Origin: Candidatus Saccharibacteria bacterium HGW-Saccharibacteria-1
Lineage (GTDB): Bacteria; Patescibacteriota; Saccharimonadia; Saccharimonadales; Saccharimonadaceae
Length of the DNA: 40,377 nucleotides
Direction of reading: 5' to 3'
Assembly: GCA_002839415.1 (NCBI GenBank)
Contig: PGXZ01000010.1
Span: 1-40,377 of the forward strand
Shown here: piece by piece, positions 26,822 through 33,299 of the stretch
Numbering within the stretch: the first letter of the stretch is position 1
Layout: each line of letters starts with the position of its first letter
The notes under the pieces: generated by a model
The model's database searches: none
What the model saw: only the letters and a program-made list of their open reading frames with translations
Told to the model about the DNA's origin: nothing
Position numbers and translations under genes: made by a program

Positions 26822-27691
26822 ATGAGTCATAACCACGGTAACAATGATGGAAATATAAAATTTGGGATAATACTCAATAGTCTTTATACTGTCGTTGAAT
26901 TTTGTTTTGGTATCTTTACAGGAAGCTTGGCGCTTATAGCAGACGCTACTCATAATTTGACCGATACATTTACTCTGAGCGTCTCTTACTTTGCAAATAA
27001 ACTTGCTAAACGTGATGCGAATAGTCGAAAAACCTATGGCTATGGACGAGTAACGATACTGGCAGCTCTACTGAACTCCAGTGTAATGCTGGCGGTAGCT
27101 ATCTTTATTGCCTACGAGGCGGTTCAACGATTGAATAACCCTCAATCTATCGAAGGTGGTATCGTAGCTTTAGTTGCAACGGCAGGTATCATAGTAAACG
27201 GTTCGATAGCTTTTGTACTATATAAAAGTCGAAAAGACCTAAACATGCGTAGTGCATTTATAGATATGGCATTTGACGCTTTGTCATCATTAGGTGCGGT
27301 TGTGGCGGGCTTGATTATACTACTTACGGGTATTCAATGGGTAGATACTATTGTTGGTTTTATTATTGCAGCCTTGCTAGTTTATAACACTATCAAAATA
27401 CTATACGAAGCTGTGCATATATTACTCGAAGGTACACCAAGTGACGTAGATATCGACGCTATAACTCTTGCGATTGTGAGTAATGATAAAGTGATAAGTG
27501 CAGATGATATGCATATTTGGGCAATACGTTCTGGATATAATGCACTTAGCTGCCATATAGTTGTAGATAAAATTAACATAAAAGATAGTTGTAATATTAT
27601 AAGTACAATAAAGAACTCCTTACGAAAAGATTTTAACATCAATCACGCTACTATCGAGGTTGAATTAGAAAATTGCCAAGTTCATAAGTAA
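26822..27691 (+). CDS. Cation diffusion facilitator (CzcD/ZitB-like) metal transporter
   Basis: The protein has six predicted membrane helices and a C-terminal metal-binding domain (from about residue 205, DDMHIWAIRSGYNALSCHIVV), typical of CDF proton/divalent-metal antiporters that export Zn, Cd, Co or Mn. The transport site in helix 2 is H44-x3-D48 within ADATHNLTD. In helix 5 the usual His is replaced: D148-x3-D152 in FIDMAFDALSS. The N-terminus has a short His-rich stretch. AAGGA precedes the ATG. It is the last gene of a likely three-gene run with the membrane protein and DsbA-like protein. Confidence 0.93.
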   Translation: MSHNHGNNDGNIKFGIILNSLYTVVEFCFGIFTGSLALIADATHNLTDTFTLSVSYFANKLAKRDANSRKTYGYGRVTILAALLNSSVMLAVAIFIAYEAVQRLNNPQSIEGGIVALVATAGIIVNGSIAFVLYKSRKDLNMRSAFIDMAFDALSSLGAVVAGLIILLTGIQWVDTIVGFIIAALLVYNTIKILYEAVHILLEGTPSDVDIDAITLAIVSNDKVISADDMHIWAIRSGYNALSCHIVVDKINIKDSCNIISTIKNSLRKDFNINHATIEVELENCQVHK

Positions 27692-27735
27692 TTTTATTCA
27701 ACCACTCTTTATAATCAGAGAATAACGAAGGTTGA

Positions 27736-27834
27736 ATGATAGGCTTTTATTGGCATAAGTTTGATAAATTAAGCGTTAGCTGGAAAGACGGCCGATCTTT
27801 TATAGTTGTACTCTTGGGTTTAATTAAGAACTAA
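27736..27834 (+). CDS. Possible 32-residue small ORF
   Basis: ATG 27736 follows a TATAAT (27710-27715) and a weak AAGG. The product begins MIGFYWHKFDKLSVSWKDG and ends in a hydrophobic stretch (FIVVLLGLI). An eight-pair inverted repeat (ATTCAACC at 27696-27703 and GGTTGAAT at 27730-27737) brackets the -10 and reaches the start codon, which could be an operator. Coding status is uncertain. Confidence 0.3.
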   Translation: MIGFYWHKFDKLSVSWKDGRSFIVVLLGLIKN

Positions 27835-27845
27835 AGCTAGGTTTT

Positions 27846-27872
27846 TGAGCAGTTTTAAGTCCTACTCAGGAC
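27846..27872 (-). repeat. 27-base 3' element, copy C
   Basis: Begins 9 bases after the stop of the DUF7249-like gene on the minus strand. As minus-strand RNA the outer arms TGAGT/GCTCA pair with one G-U; the inner arms GTCCT/AGGAC are perfect. Confidence 0.7.
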
Positions 27873-27881
27873 TACTCGAAC

Positions 27882-28172
27882 TCAGTCGAGATTGTTCTGG
27901 ATTATCTCAATCCAGTCGATTCGACTGAACGCCTGGTTGAGTAGGTCTTGCCAAAGACTAGCTTCGTCGATAATGTCTTCGAGTTGCCAACTCAGGCTTC
28001 GTTTAAGCCACTCGGCTTTGTCGGACACTTCAGCTTCAAGCTCCAAGGCTTCGCACAGGATAGAGTAGTTGTACTCGTCATTTGTAAGCCAGAGATGTCC
28101 TAGCCAGGTCTCGTAGTTACTCCACCCATTGTAGGTAAGGTTAGCTTGTTGTTCTACTGCTGATTCGTTCAT
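27882..28172 (-). CDS. DUF7249-like phage/plasmid protein
   Basis: The 96-residue acidic, Trp-rich protein begins with NGWSNYETWLGHLWLTND (from residue 15), the hallmark of a small family seen in phages and plasmids and now filed under DUF7249; function unknown. The rest is helical. AAAGGAG precedes the ATG. Like the DUF3768 gene it has the inverted-repeat module upstream and the 27-base element after its stop, so both genes appear to belong to the same expression cassette type. Confidence 0.75.
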   Translation of the reverse strand: MNESAVEQQANLTYNGWSNYETWLGHLWLTNDEYNYSILCEALELEAEVSDKAEWLKRSLSWQLEDIIDEASLWQDLLNQAFSRIDWIEIIQNNLD

Positions 28173-28230
28173 TTCTTTACTCCTTTACTTTTATGTAACG
28201 GAGTTAACTGACGGTGCCGCATGGCAAGGC

Positions 28231-28302
28231 TGTCAAGCTGGAGCGCCCCTGACGTTTACCAGAGAACGAACGAGCTTGATAGTTTTGCTCGGTACGTATA
28301 AT
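28231..28302 (+). promoter_or_regulatory. Inverted-repeat/promoter module, copy 2
   Basis: TCAAGCT (28233-28239) and AGCTTGA (28273-28279) form a perfect inverted repeat, with the central base pair changed on both arms relative to copy 1. The right arm overlaps TTGATA, and TATAATGAG follows after 15 bases. TGTCAAG-N-TGGAG at the left is shared with copy 1. Confidence 0.6.
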
Positions 28303-28404
28303 GAGGAGGTATGTAAAGGGAAAGGGGTTGTTTTTGTAGTTTTATGCATTATTCATTTTCAAGATAATTATGTCTTGCGAAATATTTTTTTTATGGCTTT
28401 ATTG

Positions 28405-28434
28405 TTGACACACACAACATATAGCGTCTATACT
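28405..28434 (+). promoter_or_regulatory. Sigma-70 promoter for the nucleotidyltransferase-SLATT operon
   Basis: TTGACA (28405-28410) and TATACT (28429-28434) with an 18-base spacer. Transcription would start near 28441, ahead of the 40-codon ORF at 28475. Confidence 0.75.
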
Positions 28435-28474
28435 GATGCACAGACACAACATATGGGAAATAGGGGAAGAAAAA

Positions 28475-28597
28475 ATGTTAGAAACAAATATAACATACGC
28501 AATAAATACTAAAGATAATGAATATAACATTATCTGTTCATGTCATTCTGTAAAACAGCCAAGCATCGTGACTAATATTAGATTGGTGCTTCAATAA
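28475..28597 (+). CDS. Small leader ORF (40 residues) coupled to the nucleotidyltransferase
   Basis: ATG 28475 is preceded by AGGGGA seven bases upstream and lies about 35 bases after the predicted transcription start. The frame (MLETNITYAINTKDNEYN... ending RLVLQ) stops one base before the nucleotidyltransferase ATG at 28599, which has no ribosome binding site of its own. That arrangement predicts that translation of the large gene depends on this ORF. The peptide has a Cys-x-Cys-His segment (ICSCHS) and no membrane segment. I do not recognise it; it could be a leader peptide, a small sensor or an inhibitor. Confidence 0.6.
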   Translation: MLETNITYAINTKDNEYNIICSCHSVKQPSIVTNIRLVLQ

Positions 28598-28598
28598 A

Positions 28599-29879
28599 AT
28601 GGATGCATACTTTATCGAGATGCTGGGACGATTGAAGTTAAAGAAGGCTCAAAGAGCAGATGCCAAGGCAAAATATAACCGTATAGCCAAAGCATTACAC
28701 GATGAATTTTACACCACAAAGTATGACGGTAAGACAAAACTCCTAATCGGCTCGTATGGAAAAAAGACAAATATACGACCTCCTCAGGACGTGGATTTAC
28801 TGTTTAAGATTCCTGTTGACACATACGAGCAGTATGAGCAGTACAACGGTAACGGTGCTAGTGCGTTGCTTCAAAAAATAAGGAGAATCCTTGACAGTGA
28901 ATATGAGACGAGTGAAACACCTAAAGCGTGGGGTAAAGTAGTGCTGGTTAAATTTCCTGATGGAAAATATGATATTGAACTACTGCCTGCATATGAAGTA
29001 GGTGACGGCGTATATAAGATCCCAAATACGGAAGATGGGGGGTTCTTTGAAGACTTTGACGTAGGTAGTGACCTCGCTGTTGTTTTTGACTCGAATAAAG
29101 AAACGGGGGGCGTAACTCGTCGACTTATCAAAATGGTTAAGAAGTGGAAGCCGCTACATTCCTCGTTGCATACAAAATCTTTTGAGATTGAATCATTTGT
29201 TGCTGATTATTTGAAGTCGGCTAATTACGACAAGATGAGCTGGGCCGAACGCATTGCAGGCTTCTTTGAATGGCTTCAGGTACAACCTAATTTACATCAA
29301 GATGATGTTTCGCTTGTAAAAAATGCGGCAGAACGTGCTCGAAAGGCTGTTAATTACGAAAATGCCGATAAAATTGCTGATGCTTGTGCCGAATGGAAAA
29401 AAGTATTCGATAATGCATTTCCTGCCTACAATAAGAACAAGTGCGCAGTACATAACCTTACACTAAGATGGCAAGTTAATGATGAGATGTATATAGAAGA
29501 CAACTACGATGTAAAAATTAACCCCACGTACAACCTTTCGATAAACGCAGAAGTAGAAGCGAAGAAATTCCGACAGTGGCCGCTCACAGATTTCATTTCG
29601 AAGTACACATACTTACCAAAACATGCCAAGGTGCATTTTAAAGTTAAGTCAGATGTGCCAGAGCCTGTTGAATATCATTGGAAAGTCCGAAATTTTGGTG
29701 CACAAGCGGCAAGTACACAAAATGGATTAAGGGGCGAAATACGGGATAGAGGCGTACGCATAACAGAGTCTACCCTTTATCAAGGTACCCATTATGTTGA
29801 AGTGTACGTAATTAAAGACGATAAGTGTGTAGTGAAGGCGATGCGGTTTGTGCCGATTGGTGATAAGGAGGACTTGTGA
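28599..29879 (+). CDS. SMODS-type (CD-NTase-like) nucleotidyltransferase with AGS-C sensor domain
   Basis: The N-terminal polymerase-beta-like domain has GSYGKKT (residues 51-57), the metal-binding pair D64-x-D66 in PPQDVDLLF, and a third acidic residue D125 in YDIELLPAY, all the residues needed to make a nucleotide second messenger. An OAS/CD-NTase-like helical region follows. The C-terminal domain (from about residue 285) matches AGS-C, the adenylyl/guanylyl and SMODS C-terminal sensor: WKVRNFG, NGLRGEI, and GTHYVEVYVI. The family is known from CBASS-type and related nucleotide-signalling antiphage systems. The next gene encodes a SLATT 2TM effector and starts on its stop codon. The product nucleotide cannot be told from sequence. 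Confidence 0.88.
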   Translation: MDAYFIEMLGRLKLKKAQRADAKAKYNRIAKALHDEFYTTKYDGKTKLLIGSYGKKTNIRPPQDVDLLFKIPVDTYEQYEQYNGNGASALLQKIRRILDSEYETSETPKAWGKVVLVKFPDGKYDIELLPAYEVGDGVYKIPNTEDGGFFEDFDVGSDLAVVFDSNKETGGVTRRLIKMVKKWKPLHSSLHTKSFEIESFVADYLKSANYDKMSWAERIAGFFEWLQVQPNLHQDDVSLVKNAAERARKAVNYENADKIADACAEWKKVFDNAFPAYNKNKCAVHNLTLRWQVNDEMYIEDNYDVKINPTYNLSINAEVEAKKFRQWPLTDFISKYTYLPKHAKVHFKVKSDVPEPVEYHWKVRNFGAQAASTQNGLRGEIRDRGVRITESTLYQGTHYVEVYVIKDDKCVVKAMRFVPIGDKEDL

Positions 29880-30463
29880 TGGATGTAAAAAGTTTAGCAG
29901 TTACGCGCTTTCAATTTGCCCAATCGGTTTTTAATCATAAGATTCAAGAAAAAGCGGCCGATAGAAAGTACGGCTACGCGAAGTGGTTCAAATTTACACA
30001 GCTATTTCTGACTTTGCTGGTGATAACGATACTGGTAGCACAAGCGGCCGGCTTCAATAACAGTATTGTCAATTTAGTTGGAATTATTTCTGTTGGATTC
30101 GAGATTGCTTTTATTATCATCGACCTCACGTATGGATTCGAAAAACAAGCAACGGTACATAAGTCATATGCGCTGAAGTACCTTGAGCTTCGTGTCAAAT
30201 ATCAAGCGCTTATTGCTGACATAATGGCTACGAAAGGATGTTTGCCCATCAATAACGCAAGGAGGGACGCACTAGATGAGGCCTACAATATGCTTTCCGA
30301 TGCGCCACAAACTAGCTCTGCCGACTACGATAAAGCTCAACGTGCATTAGGGACTATTGGAGTAAGTGGGGGTGAACAATATACGTGGTCAGACGAGGAA
30401 ATTAATAAGTTCTTGTCTCCACAATTGAGAATTGTCCCAAAAACAAACACCAAGAAGAAATAG
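29879..30463 (+). CDS. SLATT-domain 2TM effector
   Basis: Two membrane helices (about residues 38-58 and 64-86) are preceded by a helical stretch with a conserved-looking YGYAKWFKF and followed by a long cytosolic helical domain (KSYALKYLELRVKYQ onward), the layout of SLATT (SMODS and SLOG-associating 2TM effector) proteins. These are predicted to form pores when the partner nucleotide is made, damaging the membrane of an infected cell. ATG 29879 overlaps the upstream TGA by one base and has AAGGAGG at seven bases, so it is preferred over GTG 29876. A -10 box for the next gene lies after the stop. Confidence 0.85.
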   Translation: MDVKSLAVTRFQFAQSVFNHKIQEKAADRKYGYAKWFKFTQLFLTLLVITILVAQAAGFNNSIVNLVGIISVGFEIAFIIIDLTYGFEKQATVHKSYALKYLELRVKYQALIADIMATKGCLPINNARRDALDEAYNMLSDAPQTSSADYDKAQRALGTIGVSGGEQYTWSDEEINKFLSPQLRIVPKTNTKKK

Positions 30464-30487
30464 CGTTAATCAATTATTGAAGTAAAG

Positions 30488-30493
30488 TATAAT
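30488..30493 (+). promoter_or_regulatory. -10 box for a leaderless HAD-like gene
   Basis: TATAAT ends seven bases before the ATG at 30501; no Shine-Dalgarno sequence is present. Confidence 0.5.
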
Positions 30494-30500
30494 CAATATC

Positions 30501-30911
30501 ATGAATATATATCTGGACATTGACGGCGTGTTGCTCGCAAATGAAGACAACCTGTCCGAAGGCGCTGCTGAATTTATTAAATTTGCAGTAGATAACTTTG
30601 ATGTATATTGGTTAACCACTCACTGCCGTCATGGCGACCCGAATCGAGCGATTGAATATATTCAAAGAACTACCGACGAAAACTTACGACCATGGCTTGA
30701 GAAAATAAAACCAGTTGTGTGGGATTTCAAGAAAACCGAAGCGATTGATTTTAGTCAGTCGTTTCTTTGGTTTGATGACGATTGTTATGTTGGCGAAAGA
30801 GAAGAATTACATTCTAACGCTGTTTTTGATTCGTGGATTGAAGTTGATTTATATAAACATCCAGATCAATTAAAACATGAAATCAAGTTATTGAAATCAT
30901 TGCTCGATTAG
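30501..30911 (+). CDS. HAD-like hydrolase family protein
   Basis: The N-terminus IYLDIDGVLL carries the DxD nucleophile motif (D6, D8). Motif II is probably the Thr in WLTTHC near residue 40, motif III a Lys of KTEAI, and motif IV the acidic run FDDD near residue 95. At 136 residues it is a minimal Rossmann-like HAD core without a cap domain, so the substrate is likely large (a protein or nucleic acid end). Phosphatase activity is inferred from the motifs. It stands between the SLATT system and the restriction-type genes with its own -10 box. Confidence 0.75.
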   Translation: MNIYLDIDGVLLANEDNLSEGAAEFIKFAVDNFDVYWLTTHCRHGDPNRAIEYIQRTTDENLRPWLEKIKPVVWDFKKTEAIDFSQSFLWFDDDCYVGEREELHSNAVFDSWIEVDLYKHPDQLKHEIKLLKSLLD

Positions 30912-31073
30912 CTCAAATAATTCTATATAGGATCAGATTAATGGACCACTCTTAAGTTGTATAAATAATACTTATGGTCGACTCAATAGCGGTGATTATG
31001 GGATAATATATTCATATAAGTGGGAAGTACCTTTTGCAAGTATCTATTTAAGAATAGTTAAAAGGAGAACTCT

Positions 31074-32267
31074 ATGATTACCCATCTAAAAGATCGTCAA
31101 TATTATATAGATTTATACGACCACAGCACGGTTGATGATGCTCGGCGAAACATTAAATATTACGATAAGTTTTTCGATGAATTCCAAAAGAAACTGCCAA
31201 CAGATGAAACTATCGAAAAGCCCGGCAATGCCCTTATTTTAAACGTCTATTATATGCAATCCGTTGGCATGGAATTACTTAATCGATATGAGAATCGGGA
31301 TGATAGCGTTGACGAATGGATATCAAGCGATGAATTAAGAGATAGGCGTATCTCCAACGCTCGGCTTGCTAAAGAGCCGAACTGTCAGTATTGTGATAAA
31401 AATGGGCTTAGAATTATTAATAAATCATTGACGCATCGCCGAGTGAATGGCGTATACAATAATCACGAAGAAGTCTTGTTCATGCTTCATTGTCCGCATT
31501 GCGACAAAAACAATGCGTTTTGGGAGGATGGTACTGTCTGGAAGCCAAATCCAACACTATGTCCGAAGTGCAACGGGCAGATGGCGCACAAGACGAAAGA
31601 ATACAAGAAATCTGTCGATTTTCTATACACATGCCCTTTATGCCATCATAGCTACAAGGAAAAGTTAGATTTTAAAGATAAGAAAGAGGCTGTTGATCCT
31701 AATTATGGTAAAGATCGTGCGCATTATTGTTTGCTTGATAAAGAATTTCGCGATCATCTTTTTGGAATGCGACAAACAATCAATGACATGGCCGAACTTG
31801 GCAAGGAGTTTGAAGAGAAAGCAGAGAATAAACATATATACGATGCTATCGATGAGATAAAAAAACCTAAAATTGCTGAACTTGTTGAAATACTTCGACC
31901 CGTACTCGAAAAATCAGGATATGTTGATTTTAACCTCGAAAAGCCTGAGATTGGTAAGGATGTTATTGTTGGTTTTAGTTGCCTTGATTCTAAATCTGAC
32001 AGAAATGATTATGATAGCAAGAAGACTCTCCAGAAGCTAATTAGAAAAGAGCTTGACGATACTAATTGGCGCTTAATGAGTGATGGGGTTTCATATCGGC
32101 TGGGGTGTTTAAGTGGACGTTTACGCGCTTATGAGCGCGAGGAAGATTTAAAACGTTTAGTTATGCAAAACAAAAATCTAACAAAAAATTATAAGAATCT
32201 TGATAGTAAAAATAAGAGCACCAACAACATCATAAAAGACAAGGATGGTAACGAGATTATTTTATAA
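31074..32267 (+). CDS. Hypothetical zinc-ribbon protein in the defence island
   Basis: I do not recognise this 397-residue protein. Four CxxC knuckles (about C104/C107, C140/C143, C163/C166, C187/C190) suggest two zinc ribbons in the middle. The region before is helical; the part after contains a charged helix (EFEEKAENKHIYDAIDEIKK) and a second alpha/beta stretch (VIVGFSCLDSKSDRNDYDSKKT). The last 40 residues are Asn/Lys-rich. AAAGGAG precedes the ATG at a good distance. Position between a HAD-like protein and a PD-(D/E)XK-like gene suggests a nucleic-acid-binding defence component, but nothing in the sequence proves it. Confidence 0.75.
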   Translation: MITHLKDRQYYIDLYDHSTVDDARRNIKYYDKFFDEFQKKLPTDETIEKPGNALILNVYYMQSVGMELLNRYENRDDSVDEWISSDELRDRRISNARLAKEPNCQYCDKNGLRIINKSLTHRRVNGVYNNHEEVLFMLHCPHCDKNNAFWEDGTVWKPNPTLCPKCNGQMAHKTKEYKKSVDFLYTCPLCHHSYKEKLDFKDKKEAVDPNYGKDRAHYCLLDKEFRDHLFGMRQTINDMAELGKEFEEKAENKHIYDAIDEIKKPKIAELVEILRPVLEKSGYVDFNLEKPEIGKDVIVGFSCLDSKSDRNDYDSKKTLQKLIRKELDDTNWRLMSDGVSYRLGCLSGRLRAYEREEDLKRLVMQNKNLTKNYKNLDSKNKSTNNIIKDKDGNEIIL

Positions 32268-32315
32268 AATAATCATAATACTATAAGATTCTACGTAAAA
32301 CCAATCGATAATGAG

Positions 32316-32321
32316 TATAAT
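32316..32321 (+). promoter_or_regulatory. -10 box for the DUF5655 gene (probably leaderless)
   Basis: TATAAT ends six bases before the ATG at 32328; no Shine-Dalgarno sequence is visible. Confidence 0.5.
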
Positions 32322-32327
32322 AACCAC

Positions 32328-33251
32328 ATGAGCTTATTTAAACTAAAAGGCAAAGACGCAACACGATTAAACCCGGTAACAATCCGTGAGGGCAAAAAAA
32401 CATTAGAAAGAGATATTCAAAAGATATTCGAGGATAATCTTGAGGAATTGTTAAATGTAGTGTTCTTGGCACATGAATATCCAACCAGTTTTGGCGGTCG
32501 CATGGATACGCTTGGCATCGATACCGAAGGCAATCCTTGTATTATTGAATATAAAAAAGGGCAGAATGATAGTGTCATAAATCAGGGCTTGTCATACCTT
32601 CGTTGGCTACTTGATCATAAAGATAGTTTTGAAAAATTATGTAGCGAAAAGAATATAGTTATGCAAATTCAATGGAGTGCGCCTCGCGTTATTTGCATCG
32701 CCGAAAGTTACAATAAATTCGACGCAGACACAGCAGATCTTTTACCTATAAATATCGAATTACTAAAATATAGACTATACGAAGATGATTTGTTAATTCT
32801 TGATACGGAAAATTATCAAAAGGTGAAGATTTCTGACAAACCCAAGTTTATAAGTGATATTTCAATAAAACAAGAAAAGCTGCAGGAGGTATACACTGTT
32901 GAAGGTCATTTAGTCCTTGCCGACGCCAAAACGCAAGAGCTATTCCGCACCTTAAAAGAGGCTATTCTTTCAATCGACCAAAATATCGTCGAAGAGTCGA
33001 AAAAATTGTACGTTGCCTATAAAATGACACGCAATTTTGTAGATATTGTATTTAAGAAAAATAAACTAAAACTATTCATAAATGTTAAATCTGGCAAGCT
33101 CGATGATCCGCAAGGCATTGCACGTAACCTTGAAACTCCAGTACATATTGGCCACTGGGGTAACGGTGATTACGAGGTGGCACTTGCGAGTCCTGACGAA
33201 ATTGATTACGTCATGGGCTTAATTCGCCAGAGTTATGAGCTGAATCAGTAG
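32328..33251 (+). CDS. DUF5655 protein with PD-(D/E)XK (NucS/DUF91-like) nuclease core
   Basis: The N-terminal half resembles the NucS-like PD-(D/E)XK fold: FGGRMDTLGID (D60 or D65) is followed by CIIEYKKGQ with E74 and K76, the acidic-x-Lys pair of the active site, then a conserved QGLSYLRWL. The C-terminal domain (about 200-307) matches DUF5655: VAYKMTRNFVDIVF, KLKLFINVKSG, and a GHWGNGDYEVAL ending. Such proteins frequently lie beside restriction-modification operons. Nuclease activity is inferred. The hsdM gene starts 48 bases later with its own TATAAT at 33283-33288. Confidence 0.8.
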   Translation: MSLFKLKGKDATRLNPVTIREGKKTLERDIQKIFEDNLEELLNVVFLAHEYPTSFGGRMDTLGIDTEGNPCIIEYKKGQNDSVINQGLSYLRWLLDHKDSFEKLCSEKNIVMQIQWSAPRVICIAESYNKFDADTADLLPINIELLKYRLYEDDLLILDTENYQKVKISDKPKFISDISIKQEKLQEVYTVEGHLVLADAKTQELFRTLKEAILSIDQNIVEESKKLYVAYKMTRNFVDIVFKKNKLKLFINVKSGKLDDPQGIARNLETPVHIGHWGNGDYEVALASPDEIDYVMGLIRQSYELNQ

Positions 33252-33282
33252 ACTTGAGCTACTTTTACGCCTGGCTTTGGGG

Positions 33283-33288
33283 TATAAT
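33283..33288 (+). promoter_or_regulatory. -10 box for the hsd operon
   Basis: TATAAT lies 11 bases ahead of the hsdM ATG, giving a leader of only a few bases. No clear -35 box or Shine-Dalgarno site. Confidence 0.45.
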
Positions 33289-33299
33289 ACACCACAGTT

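Noticed and set aside
28276-28512. 78-residue plus-strand frame ahead of the nucleotidyltransferase
   Set aside because: It starts at a TTG inside a promoter-like repeat, has no ribosome binding site, and overlaps the better-supported promoter and 40-codon ORF.
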